A stretch of DNA of 64,000 nucleotides from Prochlorococcus sp. AG-402-K14 (GCA_003216815.1 QCIG01000006.1:1-64000), one strand, 5' to 3'. Numbered from the stretch's first letter, positions 37,373 through 48,906 are shown. Numbers and translations are program-made. The notes: generated from the sequence alone by a model not told the origin.

Positions 37373-37548
37373 ACAAATCAATATTTATACTTCTATTAGG
37401 GGGGATAGAGAGGAATAGTTTTGTGCTGAATGATACAAATCTACTTTTTGATGTTTTTTAGTTATTTGTTTTATCAGCAGAATTTAGTTGAGGTTTAAAT
37501 CTTTTAATCAAACTTTTATGTAATGTGTCATTTACATGCTACTAAAAT

Positions 37549-37971
37549 GTGCTGAAACAAGAAGAAAACACCAAAGAAGCAATCATGTATGGGGAAAGAA
37601 AAATAGAGAATGGGACCTTAATTTGTTTCCCAAACCCTAAAAGTAATAGAGATTATGAAATTTCAATAGATTTTCCTGAATTTACATGTAAGTGCCCTTT
37701 CTCAGGCTATCCAGATTTTGCCAACTTGAGAATAATTTATCAACCAAATAAAAAGGTAATAGAATTAAAGGCAATAAAACTATATTTGAATAGCTTTCGT
37801 GACAAAAAAATATCTCATGAAGAAGTTGCAAATAAAATAATAGATGACCTTGTTAATGCTTCTGATCCTAAGTGGATGCAACTAGAGGCCAATTTTAATC
37901 CTAGGGGTAATGTCCATACTGTTATTAGAGTTTGTCATGGAAATAGAAATAATTTAGATCTAGTTATTTAA
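37549..37971 (+). CDS. queF: NADPH-dependent 7-cyano-7-deazaguanine reductase QueF
   Basis: This 140-aa protein is a unimodular Que[25 protein letters not shown] has the catalytic cysteine (Cys49) and the acid (Asp56), and [26 protein letters not shown] follows as in the family. It reduces preQ0 to preQ1 in queuosine synthesis for tRNA. The start is GTG; a later ATG ([10 protein letters not shown]) at codon 13 is also possible. It overlaps the end of ccs1 by 12 bases. Confidence 0.93.
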   Translation: MLKQEENTKEAIMYGERKIENGTLICFPNPKSNRDYEISIDFPEFTCKCPFSGYPDFANLRIIYQPNKKVIELKAIKLYLNSFRDKKISHEEVANKIIDDLVNASDPKWMQLEANFNPRGNVHTVIRVCHGNRNNLDLVI

Positions 37972-39240
37972 TAAACTTATAAAGTTTGGTAATTTTCTTG
38001 AAAGACCAGAAAGATTTCTATTGCTTAATCCACCAATATAAATTAGAGATTTTTCTTTTTCATACAATACCCATAATTTTTGAGTAGAGATTATACTCAG
38101 AAAACTACCTATAAGTATTATGGCAAAACTGGAATAGACAATTGGAACACCTGGATCATGTTTTAAAAGTAATCCACTACTTGGAATTATATTTATAATT
38201 TTGATTAATGTATCTTTGACTTCTGCTTCCTTGTTAGGACTTAAGCTAATTAATTTCGTCCCATCATTATCATAAATTAACACTGGTCCTAGCTCATTAT
38301 TAACAGTTAATAAAATAGGATCTGTTCCATCTTTCTTTGTAGGTATTACTGTTCCCCAAACTTGTTCACCTAGCTCGGGAATTTTTTTTATTGGAATTTG
38401 TAATTTTGGGCTATTATCAATTTGAATAGTAACTGCTGCCAATGACCAATCAGCTTGATATAATGTTAGTCCTTTATATCTTAATGGATAATTAACACTG
38501 ATTTCTTTGACTTTAGAATTACCATTCTCTTCAATGATATTGACTAGCGATCGATACTGCTCCGCTCTTCCTTTTGGGTCTCTTTCAATTTGAAATTTTT
38601 GTAATTCAATAGTTAAGCCTTTTTCTTTATTTCTGTCTAATAAATCTATAGATCTACCAGGAGCAAGAAATTTTTCTATAGTCTTTCCATTCAAAGATCC
38701 ATAGGTTGCACCTATCATTAGTAAGATCATTCCAAGGTGTATTAATATTGGCCCCACTCTTCCGATTACACCTTTTCTCGCAGCTATCCTTCCATCTGTT
38801 TCTTTAATATTCCATCCCTCCTCCTTTAATTTAATTGTAAGCTTGTCTAAGCTTTTTGATGGATTGTTAGTTTTTATTGTTTGAGCAATAGAAAGCTTTG
38901 CTATTTGGCGAGGAGATTTATAATCAATCCAATTCAATGCTGATTTAAGCTTTGGAAGTTGTCGCCTAAAACTACAAACTGAAAGAGCTATACCTAGCCA
39001 AATGAGGAGGAATAAAAACCAAAAACTTGTATAGATATGATTGAATTCAAAAAGTAGTAATATGTTCCCATTTATTAATCCAAGGAATGGATTTTTATTG
39101 AAATTATCGTAATAGAATTGTTCTGATTCTTGTTGTGGAATTATAGTTCCTGCTGCACAAGAAATTGCTATTAATAATAATAGTAATATCGCAATCTTTA
39201 AGCTGGAAAGCCAATTTAAAACTTGGCTAATTTTTTTCAT
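37960..39240 (-). CDS. ccs1: Cytochrome c biogenesis protein Ccs1 (ResB)
   Basis: This 426-aa protein has the Ccs1/ResB layout: three N-terminal membrane helices ([28 protein letters not shown], the second helix near residue 75, and [19 protein letters not shown]), a long lumenal domain, and a final helix ([22 protein letters not shown]). With CcsA it forms the system II heme-delivery complex that attaches heme to thylakoid c-type cytochromes such as cytochrome f. It lies 5 bases after ccdA, its natural partner. Confidence 0.93.
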   Translation of the reverse strand: MKKISQVLNWLSSLKIAILLLLLIAISCAAGTIIPQQESEQFYYDNFNKNPFLGLINGNILLLFEFNHIYTSFWFLFLLIWLGIALSVCSFRRQLPKLKSALNWIDYKSPRQIAKLSIAQTIKTNNPSKSLDKLTIKLKEEGWNIKETDGRIAARKGVIGRVGPILIHLGMILLMIGATYGSLNGKTIEKFLAPGRSIDLLDRNKEKGLTIELQKFQIERDPKGRAEQYRSLVNIIEENGNSKVKEISVNYPLRYKGLTLYQADWSLAAVTIQIDNSPKLQIPIKKIPELGEQVWGTVIPTKKDGTDPILLTVNNELGPVLIYDNDGTKLISLSPNKEAEVKDTLIKIINIIPSSGLLLKHDPGVPIVYSSFAIILIGSFLSIISTQKLWVLYEKEKSLIYIGGLSNRNLSGLSRKLPNFISLLNN

Positions 39241-39245
39241 CTATT

Positions 39246-39986
39246 TTATATCCAACTCGAAAGAAGGCTTAAAAAACCTACGGTTAATAAAATTACTCCA
39301 CTAATTGGTGGTACCCATTTCCCAATAGGACGTAAGGATAATAATTTTGGAATACTCGCTGCAAAAGTACCTGCAATAAATAGAGGCACAATTTGTCCAA
39401 TAGCAAAGCTTCCAAGAAAAATTGTGCCACTAATAGGGTTGCCTTGTTTCGCAACCCAGGCGAGAAGAACTGCTAGGACAGGAGTAGTACAAGGCGAGGA
39501 AGCTAATCCAAAAGCCAACCCTGCTGAAACTGGAGCTAATGCCGGAGGTACTTGATTTTTCCAAATTTCAGGGTCTGGACCAGATGGAAGTGAGAATTTT
39601 AAAAGGCCAAGAAGATTAAGACCCATAATTATTGCTAAAAAACTAATAAATATTGAAAAGAAACCTGGCAATTGACCATAAATTTTCCCTAAAAACCCAC
39701 TTAGACTTCCTAATATCACTAGTGAGACAACTATACCGCTGCAGAAACTAATAGTTTTTTGTAAGGGGTTTTGATTGTTTTTAAATCCAGCTAAATATGC
39801 AACTGTTATTGGTAAAAGTGATAATGAACAAGGGCCAAAACTAGTCAGAAGCCCGCCTGTGAAAACTATTAGAAGTGTTAGGGGGGTTGGATCACTTAGC
39901 CCATTGCTAATTAATTGTTCTCCATTCCGAGCAAAATCAGAGAAAATTAAACTTATAGAAGGAATGTTCAAAAAAAGATTTGCCAC
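39246..39986 (-). CDS. ccdA: Cytochrome c biogenesis protein CcdA
   Basis: This 246-aa integral membrane protein carries the two conserved cysteines of the CcdA/DsbD transmembrane family in GPCSLSLLPITVAYLAGF and SSPCTTPVLAVLLAWV. Six or so helices are visible. CcdA passes reducing equivalents from stromal thioredoxin across the thylakoid membrane to keep apocytochrome cysteines reduced. It lies between ftsW (8 bases) and ccs1 (5 bases). Confidence 0.95.
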   Translation of the reverse strand: MANLFLNIPSISLIFSDFARNGEQLISNGLSDPTPLTLLIVFTGGLLTSFGPCSLSLLPITVAYLAGFKNNQNPLQKTISFCSGIVVSLVILGSLSGFLGKIYGQLPGFFSIFISFLAIIMGLNLLGLLKFSLPSGPDPEIWKNQVPPALAPVSAGLAFGLASSPCTTPVLAVLLAWVAKQGNPISGTIFLGSFAIGQIVPLFIAGTFAASIPKLLSLRPIGKWVPPISGVILLTVGFLSLLSSWI

Positions 39987-39994
39987 TCTAATTA

Positions 39995-41230
39995 CTAATT
40001 ATCTATTGAAAAGTCTATTGGACGTTTTTTAACTAATAAATCTGAAGCTTCAATAGAGGATCTGACCAATAAGGCAGCTATTAGCAAGCTTGAAATTAAT
40101 GAGTTACCCCCATAGCTAATCAAAGGGAAAGGTAGACCAGTTGTAGGCATTGCACCTGTTGAAACTGCTATGTGCATAATTGATTGGCCAACAAGAATAG
40201 TACCTGATCCAATAGCGATTAGTTTGGAATAATTATTTCTACAATTTAGAGATATTTTAAGAGTTAAATATGCAACTACAAGGAGAAATGATAAAAGTAA
40301 AATAGATCCAAAGAATCCAAATTCTTCAGCAAAAACAGCAAATATGAAATCAGTACTTCTATAGGGTAAATATTGTAATTTTTGCATTGATAGACCATAA
40401 CCTTCTCCAAATAGACCACCAGAGCCGATAGCATAAAGACTCTGAATTAATTGATACCCGCCTTCTTGTGGGTCTTTCCATGGATTAATAAATGACATCA
40501 CCCGATTTTGTTGATAAGCATTGGATAAAATACTTATTGAGCCGATAGCTAAGCCTGATAGAGCAGTATTGAAAAGATAGCGAAAATTAATACCGGATGC
40601 TAAAGCAATCATCCAAAGCAATATCCCTGTTAAGGCAGCAGTGCTTAAATTTGGCTGCTTAATAATTAATAAAATAATGGAGGCAAAAATAGTTAACCAA
40701 AAAATCTTTTTTTCTGAATTTATTCTTTCCCATTGACCAAAAATTTTTGCACTTTGTAGAATTAGAAAAGGTTTGATTAGCTCTGATGGTTGAACTTGGA
40801 TTGGGCCAATAATCAACCATCTAGTCGAACCATTAACATTACTGCCAAAAAAGTTTGTTGAAGCAATAAGAACCATTCCTATCAAAAGGCAAGGACCTGA
40901 AAGTTTAAGCCAACTTTTAAGATTGATATTAATGGCTAGGTAAAAAATGATCCAACTAGAAGCTAGCCAAATTATTTGTCTTTTTATGTAATAAGCACCC
41001 TCCCCCATCTCTCTTGTTGCTACCCACCAACTCGCTGATCCAAGTATGAAAATTCCTGCGATGCTCCAAAAGGCAATTAATCCGATTATTAAACGGCCCT
41101 CCTTTGGCCAAAAAGTCCAAGGCAATGGAAGGATCTTGTTGTTTATTAATTGACCCAAATTATCTTTTGATTCGCGAGCATTTTTTTCTTTGGGTTTAGA
41201 AACAATTCTTTTATTAGAAATATTACTCAA
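39995..41230 (-). CDS. ftsW: SEDS-family cell-division glycosyltransferase FtsW
   Basis: This 411-aa protein has about ten membrane helices and SEDS motifs: GGLFGEGYGLSMQKLQYLPYRSTDFIFAVFAEEFGF and the C-terminal TTGLPFPLISYGGNSL. SEDS proteins polymerise lipid II; FtsW acts at the septum and RodA along the cell. The YLPYRSTDFIF pattern and SYGG ending fit FtsW better than RodA, though this distinction is not certain by eye. It is the first gene of the ftsW-ccdA-ccs1 set. Confidence 0.9.
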   Translation of the reverse strand: MSNISNKRIVSKPKEKNARESKDNLGQLINNKILPLPWTFWPKEGRLIIGLIAFWSIAGIFILGSASWWVATREMGEGAYYIKRQIIWLASSWIIFYLAININLKSWLKLSGPCLLIGMVLIASTNFFGSNVNGSTRWLIIGPIQVQPSELIKPFLILQSAKIFGQWERINSEKKIFWLTIFASIILLIIKQPNLSTAALTGILLWMIALASGINFRYLFNTALSGLAIGSISILSNAYQQNRVMSFINPWKDPQEGGYQLIQSLYAIGSGGLFGEGYGLSMQKLQYLPYRSTDFIFAVFAEEFGFFGSILLLSFLLVVAYLTLKISLNCRNNYSKLIAIGSGTILVGQSIMHIAVSTGAMPTTGLPFPLISYGGNSLISSLLIAALLVRSSIEASDLLVKKRPIDFSIDN

Positions 41231-41658
41231 AGGATCTTTAGCTTATATACCATTGAGCCGCTTAATTGCCATTTTGCCAAGTCTTTAAATGTGATTAATT
41301 TACTTTTTTATGGAATTCCAGAAAATTCAATAAGTTTTTTATAAGATAAAATTTAATTATTAGATTTTAGAGACAAATTAAAAAATTATATCAATAACTA
41401 ATTCATTAATTTTATATGATTGGAATTAAATTTCCAAAAAGATTATCTATTTAAGCTAGATTTGATAAATAAAACTGTATTTAAAAACTTTTGCTCTTAT
41501 TAATAAAATAACTAAATTTCCATTCATTATTACGAAATTTTTTTTGTTTTGATGCAAGTCTCGTGATAGATTCCCCGGGCCTTTGCAGAGAGCTTAGGTG
41601 TCTTGTTTGCAAAACAACTTCTCGCTATTACTAAGGAACTCCGATAGGAGGATTTTTT
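41231..41658. promoter_or_regulatory. 428-base gap: divergent promoters of ftsW and the ATP synthase operon
   Basis: This is the longest gap in the window. The first 300 bases are extremely AT-rich with no ORF of convincing length. The last 100 bases are less AT-rich and hold an inverted repeat TTGTTT-GCA-AAACAA (41603-41617). They also hold a strong Shine-Dalgarno GGAGGA (41647-41652) for the GTG start of atpI. The SD is embedded in CTCC-GATA-GGAG (41639-41650). I see no tRNA or known riboswitch. Confidence 0.55.
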
Positions 41659-42078
41659 GTGGCATCTGAGATAGTTGAAAATTGCCCAAGTCGTGATCCT
41701 CTTCTGGATATTGATTCGTTGGACTCCTCGTCCTCAGTCAAATCAGACGAATATCTTGAACTTCAAGTTAAAGTATTTCGTCTGGCATTTTTATTGACAC
41801 TTTTTTCTGTTGGCATAGCAGGTTTCTTTTGGGGAATCCAAGCTAGTGCAAGCCTATTTATTGGTGCTTTATCAGGAATTTTTTATTTTCGCTTGCTTGC
41901 TCGCGGAGTTGGAAGATTAGGTACCTCATCAAAAATCGTCGGTAAAGTCCAGTTGATAGTTCCGGTTTTATTGGTTTTGGCATCTTCTAGATTTGCTCAA
42001 CTTGATTTGATTCCGGCATTATTAGGATTTTTGCTTTATAAACCAGCGTTAATTATTCAGTTTCTATCTATGCCATAA
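41659..42078 (+). CDS. atpI: ATP synthase protein I (Atp1)
   Basis: This 139-aa protein starts at a GTG behind a strong GGAGGA ribosome-binding site. After a Ser/Asp-rich N-terminal tail it has four hydrophobic segments (LAFLLTLFSVGIAGFFWGI, LFIGALSGIFYFRLLA, LIVPVLLVLAS, ALLGFLLYKPALII), as in UncI/Atp1. These proteins help assemble the c-ring. It is the first gene of the operon; cyanobacterial literature calls it atp1. Confidence 0.9.
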   Translation: MASEIVENCPSRDPLLDIDSLDSSSSVKSDEYLELQVKVFRLAFLLTLFSVGIAGFFWGIQASASLFIGALSGIFYFRLLARGVGRLGTSSKIVGKVQLIVPVLLVLASSRFAQLDLIPALLGFLLYKPALIIQFLSMP

Positions 42079-42153
42079 GGCTTATTTAGAAATCAAATTT
42101 TTAAGTTTTGTTTGTTTGGCTTTTATTTTCTACGCAACCTAACTTCCAGATAA

Positions 42154-42879
42154 ATGGGTTCTTTGCCATTTGTTCTTCCTTTCGCCGAATTAGAGGTGGG
42201 TCAACATCTCTACTGGCAAATTGGAAATTTTAGAATTCACGGCCAAGTTTTTATGACTTCATGGCTTCTTATAGGCGCTTTGCTTGCCTTGGTGGTCATT
42301 GGGACTAAAAAAATGGAACGTGATCCAAAGGGTGTTCAGAACCTTTTGGAATTTCTTTGGGATTACATACGTGATCTTGCAAGAACGCAAATTGGTGAAA
42401 AGGTTTATAGAGATTGGATGCCTTTCATTGGAACCCTCTTCCTGTTCATTTTCGTGAGCAATTGGGGCGGAGCATTAGTTCCCTGGAAGCTGATCGAACT
42501 CCCAAGTGGTGAACTTGGCGCTCCAACAGCTGACATAAATACAACTGTTGCTTTAGCACTACTGGTATCTCTCTCATATTTCTATGCGGGGTTGAGCAAT
42601 AAAGGTTTGCGTTACTTCGAGTATTACGTTCACCCAACGCCAATTATGCTCCCATTCAAAATTGTAGAAGATTTTACAAAGCCTCTCTCTCTCTCTTTCC
42701 GTTTATTCGGAAATATTTTGGCTGATGAACTTGTTGTAGCTGTACTTGTTTTTCTAGTACCTTTAGTCCTGCCAGTTCCAGTTATGTTTTTAGGCTTGTT
42801 TACTAGTGCTATTCAGGCTTTGATTTTTGCAACTCTTGCTGCTTATTACATCGGGGAAGCAGTCGAAGAGCATCATTAA
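42154..42879 (+). CDS. atpB: ATP synthase subunit a
   Basis: This 241-aa membrane protein has the subunit-a core [23 protein letters not shown] with the essential arginine that faces the c-ring, and the final helix [26 protein letters not shown]. It forms the proton half-channels. Cyanobacterial and plastid nomenclature uses atpI for this gene. Confidence 0.97.
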   Translation: MGSLPFVLPFAELEVGQHLYWQIGNFRIHGQVFMTSWLLIGALLALVVIGTKKMERDPKGVQNLLEFLWDYIRDLARTQIGEKVYRDWMPFIGTLFLFIFVSNWGGALVPWKLIELPSGELGAPTADINTTVALALLVSLSYFYAGLSNKGLRYFEYYVHPTPIMLPFKIVEDFTKPLSLSFRLFGNILADELVVAVLVFLVPLVLPVPVMFLGLFTSAIQALIFATLAAYYIGEAVEEHH

Positions 42880-43012
42880 TCATAATCATTTGCTATTGAA
42901 ATCACTTTTTAGTAGCGAAAAACTTGCGTTAAGGTTTGAAATTCTTTCAGTATCGTCTCGAGAACTATGAGATTCACCCCTCGCAGGTATAAACTCCCGG
43001 TCACAACTCTTA

Positions 43013-43028
43013 AGCGTTTAAAAACGCT
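43013..43028 (+). promoter_or_regulatory. Palindrome just upstream of atpE
   Basis: AGCGTTTAAAAACGCT is a perfect 16-base palindrome (hairpin of 6 bp with a 4-base loop) ending 19 bases before the atpE start. It could tune translation initiation or mRNA stability of the c-subunit message. Confidence 0.45.
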
Positions 43029-43044
43029 CCACATCTTTAGCTGA

Positions 43045-43296
<252 letters not shown>

Positions 43297-43299
43297 ATA

Positions 43300-43359
43300 T
43301 TTCAAAAAGGGGCTGAATAAATCAATCTAATTGATTAATCTCAGCCTCAATATTTGAAA
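43300..43359 (+). promoter_or_regulatory. Long stem-loop following atpE
   Basis: Four bases after the atpE stop, three arms nest symmetrically: TTTCAAA/TTTGAAA (43300-43306, 43353-43359), GGCTGA/TCAGCC (43311-43316, 43341-43346) and AATCAAT/ATTGATT (43320-43326, 43330-43336) with a CTA loop. No run of T follows, so it is not a standard terminator. An mRNA stabiliser or processing element is a fair guess. Confidence 0.6.
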
Positions 43360-43380
43360 ATTCTTTAGCAAATTTCAATT

Positions 43381-43393
43381 GCCGCTATGCGGC
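43381..43393 (+). promoter_or_regulatory. Second hairpin between atpE and the b' gene
   Basis: GCCGC-TAT-GCGGC is a perfect five-pair GC stem with a three-base loop, 28 bases before the b' start and conspicuous in AT-rich surroundings. Confidence 0.5.
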
Positions 43394-43420
43394 CCGCTTA
43401 ATTTCTTGCACCATTAGCTA

Positions 43421-43882
43421 ATGCCATCTTTGTTTTTGTTTGGTGCCTCTGAGGGAGGTTTGTTTGACTTCGATGCAACTCTTCCGCTCATGGCGGTTCA
43501 AGTTGTATTACTCACTTTTATACTTAATGCTCTTTTCTTTAAGCCTGTTGGACGGGTAGTTGAAGAGAGAGAGGATTATGTAAATACAAGTCGAGCAGAA
43601 GCAAAGAAAAAAATTGCTGAGGTTGAAAGATTAGAGACTGAACTAAAAGAGCAGCTCAAGGAAGCTCGTCTTGCAGCTCAAAAAGTAATTCTTGAGGCAG
43701 AGCAGGATTCAGAGAATCTCTATAAAGAAGCTCTTGCTCTTGCTACCTCAGAGGCAAATGCTTCTAGAGAGAATGCAAGACTTGAGATTGATTCTCAAAA
43801 AAACGAAGCTCTTAAGCAACTCAAAAGCGACGCTGATAATCTTGGTGATTTGATTGTTGAAAGACTATTGGCAAAAAAATGA
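43421..43882 (+). CDS. atpF2: ATP synthase subunit b'
   Basis: This 153-aa protein has one N-terminal membrane helix ([27 protein letters not shown]) and a long charged coiled coil. It is the diverged second copy of subunit b found in photosynthetic bacteria (atpG in cyanobacterial naming). With b it forms the peripheral stalk. Its end overlaps atpF by 4 bases. Confidence 0.95.
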   Translation: MPSLFLFGASEGGLFDFDATLPLMAVQVVLLTFILNALFFKPVGRVVEEREDYVNTSRAEAKKKIAEVERLETELKEQLKEARLAAQKVILEAEQDSENLYKEALALATSEANASRENARLEIDSQKNEALKQLKSDADNLGDLIVERLLAKK

Positions 43883-44388
43883 CTTTATTTTTCGCTTCAG
43901 GAGGCTTTGGCCTCAATTTAAATATCTTTGAGACAAATATACTCAACTTAGCTGTTGTTATTTTTGGCCTCTATAAGTTCTTGCCAGGTTTCTTAGGGAA
44001 AATCCTTGAAAGACGAAGAACAACAATTCTTTCTGACTTGAAGGATGCAGAAGAGCGCTTATCGCAATCAAAAATAGCTCTTTCAAAAGCAAAAGAAGAG
44101 CTCGCTTCTGCTAAGCAAAAAGCAGATAAAATCAGAAATGATTGCAAATCAAGAGCAGAAGCAATTCGTTTAGAAAGCGAGAAGAAAACTGTTGAAGAGA
44201 TGGCAAGAATTAAGCAGGGTGCTGCTTCTGATCTGAATGCTGAGGCTGCAAGAGTAACATCTCAATTGCGTAAAGAAGCTGCTGAACTTGCTATTCAAAA
44301 GGCCCTGGCAATTCTTCCTAAAAAATTAGATTCAAATACTCAAGATAAATTTCTTAAAGAGTCCATTAAAAATATTGGAGGGAACTGA
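43879..44388 (+). CDS. atpF: ATP synthase subunit b
   Basis: This 169-aa protein has a membrane helix ([27 protein letters not shown]) and a long helical stalk rich in Ala, Lys and Glu. It overlaps the b' stop by 4 bases and its stop TGA shares a base with the atpH ATG. It forms the stator with b' and delta. Confidence 0.95.
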   Translation: MTLFFASGGFGLNLNIFETNILNLAVVIFGLYKFLPGFLGKILERRRTTILSDLKDAEERLSQSKIALSKAKEELASAKQKADKIRNDCKSRAEAIRLESEKKTVEEMARIKQGAASDLNAEAARVTSQLRKEAAELAIQKALAILPKKLDSNTQDKFLKESIKNIGGN

Positions 44389-44936
44389 TGCCATTACTTA
44401 ATACAATTACAACTCCTTACGCTGAAGCTTTCCTTCAAGTAGCTGAAAGCCGTAATGAATTAGATGATGTTATTTCTCAAGCAAAGTCTATTTTAGAACT
44501 TTGGAATGATTCTCCTGAATTTAGTGATGCGATGTCATCTCCTGTTCTAGAGGTTAATCAAAAGAAAGCGGCTTTAGAAAAACTCTTTTCTAAAGAGGTA
44601 TCACCTTCATTCCTTAATCTTTTAAAACTCTTGGCAGATCGTCAGAGAATTGGATTATTGAATTCAGTTCTTGAAAGATTACTAGAAATCTATCGAGAGC
44701 AAAAAAATATTGCTTTAGCAACAATTACTTCAGCTTCAGCTTTAAATGAAGAACAACAATCTGAGTTGCTTAAGAAAGTACAATCTATTGCTGGTACCGA
44801 CAATTTGGAAATCGATCTCAAAGTCGACCCAGAATTGATAGGTGGCTTTGTGGTCAATGTTGGATCAAAGGTCATTGATGCCAGCATTGCAGGTCAAGTT
44901 AGACGACTTGGTCTCTCTTTGGCCAAAGTCAGCTAA
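44388..44936 (+). CDS. atpH: ATP synthase subunit delta
   Basis: This 182-aa protein matches delta/OSCP: PYAEAFLQVAESRNELDDV at the N-terminus and the C-terminal DPELIGGFVVNVGSKVIDASIAGQVRRL signature. It joins the peripheral stalk to the top of F1. It overlaps atpF by one base (TGATG), indicating coupled translation. Confidence 0.96.
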   Translation: MPLLNTITTPYAEAFLQVAESRNELDDVISQAKSILELWNDSPEFSDAMSSPVLEVNQKKAALEKLFSKEVSPSFLNLLKLLADRQRIGLLNSVLERLLEIYREQKNIALATITSASALNEEQQSELLKKVQSIAGTDNLEIDLKVDPELIGGFVVNVGSKVIDASIAGQVRRLGLSLAKVS

Positions 44937-44988
44937 CTCTTTTCTGGCTTTTATCCTTTTTCCCCTTCTTTCATCTTCCCCAATTTAA

Positions 44989-46512
<1,524 letters not shown>

Positions 46513-46541
46513 ATCCAAAGCTATCTAAGAGACAATTATCT

Positions 46542-47492
46542 ATGGCTAACCTTAAGGAAATTAGAGACAGAATTGTATCTGTCAAAAATACGAGGAAGAT
46601 CACTGAGGCTATGAGACTCGTTGCTGCTGCAAAAGTGCGAAGGGCTCAGGACCAAGTGCTTCGTAGTAGACCTTTTGCTGATCGCTTAGCAAGGGTATTA
46701 GAAAACATTCAATCTAGGATGCAGTTTGAAGCTTCAGACTCTCCGTTGCTTAACAGACGTGATGTTAAGACAATTACTCTTTTAGCTGTTACTGGAGACA
46801 GAGGATTATGTGGCGGATACAATGCAAATATTATTAAACGAACTGAGAAACGTTATGCAGAATTAAAAGGTCAAGGATATAGCCCTGACTTGGTGCTAAT
46901 TGGAAAAAAAGCTATAGGTTATTTCCAGAATAGATCTAGTCTCTACAACATAAGAGCTACTTTCAAAGAATTAGAGCAAGTTCCTACTTCGGGAGATGCT
47001 GGCTCAATTACGAGTGAGGTATTAGCGGAGTTTCTTTCTGAGAGTACCGATCGAGTCGAAGTTATTTTTACTAAGTTTGTCAGTTTGGTTAGTTGTAACC
47101 CTACAATTCAAACTCTTTTACCTTTAGATCCTCAAGGTATTGCAGATTCCGAAGATGAAATTTTTAGATTAACTACTAAAGATAGTCAATTAATCATTGA
47201 GAAGGATGCTGCCCCTTCTAACGAAGAACCCAAATTGCCATCGGATATTGTTTTTGAACAAAGTCCAGACCAACTATTGAATGCTCTTCTCCCTTTGTAT
47301 TTGCAGAATCAATTATTGAGAGCATTGCAAGAGTCTGCTGCTTCAGAATTAGCGAGTAGAATGACAGCCATGAATAACGCTAGTGATAATGCCAAGGAAT
47401 TGGCGAAAACATTAACTATTGACTATAACAAAGCTAGACAAGCAGCTATTACTCAAGAGATTTTAGAAGTTGTTGGTGGATCAGCCGTTTAA
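46542..47492 (+). CDS. atpG: ATP synthase subunit gamma
   Basis: This 316-aa protein has the terminal helices that form the rotor shaft: [36 protein letters not shown] and the final [42 protein letters not shown]. It is about 30 residues longer than E. coli gamma owing to the central insertion (around 200-235) typical of cyanobacteria. The plant-type redox cysteine pair is not present there. It is atpC in cyanobacterial naming and the last ATP synthase gene of this operon; beta and epsilon are at 55.7-57.6 kb. Confidence 0.98.
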   Translation: MANLKEIRDRIVSVKNTRKITEAMRLVAAAKVRRAQDQVLRSRPFADRLARVLENIQSRMQFEASDSPLLNRRDVKTITLLAVTGDRGLCGGYNANIIKRTEKRYAELKGQGYSPDLVLIGKKAIGYFQNRSSLYNIRATFKELEQVPTSGDAGSITSEVLAEFLSESTDRVEVIFTKFVSLVSCNPTIQTLLPLDPQGIADSEDEIFRLTTKDSQLIIEKDAAPSNEEPKLPSDIVFEQSPDQLLNALLPLYLQNQLLRALQESAASELASRMTAMNNASDNAKELAKTLTIDYNKARQAAITQEILEVVGGSAV

Positions 47493-47543
47493 AATCTCAT
47501 TTATCCTTTAGTTGACGAATCTAAATTATAAATTATCAATAAA

Positions 47544-47771
47544 GTGAATATTGAACTGAAAGAATTAGAGATTGAATGGCCCTCTGAAATAAGTGTTTTA
47601 GAGCTTAAGAATTATGTTTTATCTAGACTAATAAATTATGGCGAACCGATTAGGTGGGCGATTACTTCATTAACTAAGAATTCTGGAAATACAATTCAAA
47701 CAATATCTATTGAGGCTGTATTTATTCTTAATGAAGATAAGAAAAAAGATATAAATACTGAATTGAATTGA
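47544..47771 (+). CDS. Small protein of unknown function (75 aa) after the ATP synthase operon
   Basis: This 75-aa ORF starts with GTG. It reads MNIELKELEIEWPSEISVLELKNYVLSRLINYGEPIRWAITSL and then a beta-like IQTISIEAVFIL, ending in a charged tail. No family is recognised. It lies 51 bases after the gamma gene and 7 bases before the DUF3326 gene, so it is probably co-transcribed with the latter. Confidence 0.75.
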   Translation: MNIELKELEIEWPSEISVLELKNYVLSRLINYGEPIRWAITSLTKNSGNTIQTISIEAVFILNEDKKKDINTELN

Positions 47772-47778
47772 CTTTTTT

Positions 47779-48888
47779 GTGACTAACACTGAACCTTTCC
47801 CAACTTTGTTGATTATCCCTACTGGCATAGGGTGTGATATTGGTGGATACGCAGGGGATGCAATACCTACTGCAAGATTATTGGCTTCTGCTAGTGACTG
47901 TTTAATAACTCATCCAAATGTTATGAATGGTGGGTCTTTATATTGGCCTGATTCTCGTATCCAATATGTAGAAGGATATAGTTTAAATCTTTTTGCTTCT
48001 GGAGAAGTGCTTCTAAAACCAGTAAGGCAACAAAAAGTAGGTTTACTATTAGATGCAGGATTAGAACCTGATTTAAAGAAAAGGCATCTACAGGTTGCAG
48101 ATGGATGCGTAGCAAGCTTGGGGCTAGATATTGGCCCCACAATTACGACTGAAAGAGCCTTACGAATTAATCTAAGAAAAGGTTTAAGTGGCTCTAGCTG
48201 GGGAAATATAGAAGAACCAGATGTCCTTTTGAGAGGAGCTGAAACATTGAAGAAAGCTGGTGCAACAGCAATTGCTGTCGTAACTCGTTTTCCCGATGAT
48301 AGTGACGAACTAGAAACTAAACTTTATCGACAAGGCAATGGCGTTGATATTATTTCCGGGGCTGAATCTGTAATAAGTCATTTTCTTGTAAAACATTTAT
48401 TGATTCCATGTGCGCATGCGCCAGGCTTAGCACCCTTGCCAATTGATTATGATCTAGATCCTCGAACCTCTGGGGAGGAGATAGGCTATACATTTTTGCA
48501 AAGTGTTTTAGTTGGTCTTAGCCGTGCACCTGATCTGGTTTTTAAATCAGTTATGAAAAATAATGAAGATGCTTTTTCGCAAGTGAAAACCTTATTAAGC
48601 AATAGGAATTTAGGTGCTGTAGTTGTGCCACAGGGTGCATTAGGTGGAGAAGCGGTTATGTCTTGTATCGAAAGATTTATTCCTTTGATAATAGTTGAGA
48701 ACCAAGGGGTATTAAATGTAAGTTCTACAAAGATGAGATTAGATTGTTTAAGTAGTGATCAAGATAAGAATATTTTGTATGCTGATAATTATCTTGAGGC
48801 TGCAGGACTAATAACAGCTCTACGTCACGGAATTAATGTTAAGTCCCTGCGTAGACCGATTGATGGTGTAAAGGAATTGAATAATTAA
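47779..48888 (+). CDS. DUF3326 family protein
   Basis: This 369-aa protein starts with GTG and reads FPTLLIIPTGIGCDIGGYAGDAIPTARLLASASDCLITHPNVMNGGSLYW, which I recognise as the DUF3326 family of cyanobacteria and plants. There are no membrane segments. Gly-rich loops (PTGIGCDIGGYAGDA, VPQGALGGEAVMSC) suggest a nucleotide or cofactor fold. No function is known to me. It is separated by 7 bases from the 75-aa ORF upstream and converges with nadE. Confidence 0.85.
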   Translation: MTNTEPFPTLLIIPTGIGCDIGGYAGDAIPTARLLASASDCLITHPNVMNGGSLYWPDSRIQYVEGYSLNLFASGEVLLKPVRQQKVGLLLDAGLEPDLKKRHLQVADGCVASLGLDIGPTITTERALRINLRKGLSGSSWGNIEEPDVLLRGAETLKKAGATAIAVVTRFPDDSDELETKLYRQGNGVDIISGAESVISHFLVKHLLIPCAHAPGLAPLPIDYDLDPRTSGEEIGYTFLQSVLVGLSRAPDLVFKSVMKNNEDAFSQVKTLLSNRNLGAVVVPQGALGGEAVMSCIERFIPLIIVENQGVLNVSSTKMRLDCLSSDQDKNILYADNYLEAAGLITALRHGINVKSLRRPIDGVKELNN

Positions 48889-48906
48889 CAGGGTCAATTA
48901 AAGGAT

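Noticed and set aside
37518-37537. ATGTAA...TTACAT dyad before queF resembling an NtcA site
   Set aside because: The GTA to TAC spacing is 10 bases, not 8, and queF is not a nitrogen-control gene.
37382-37548. Possible preQ1 riboswitch before queF
   Set aside because: No recognisable preQ1-I hairpin and A-rich tail or preQ1-II pattern could be found by eye.
39775-40032. Antisense ORFs listed in the track, for example over ccdA, atpA (45035-45307) and tatD (7416-7751)
   Set aside because: They lie inside well-supported genes on the other strand and show no protein-like composition or family motif.
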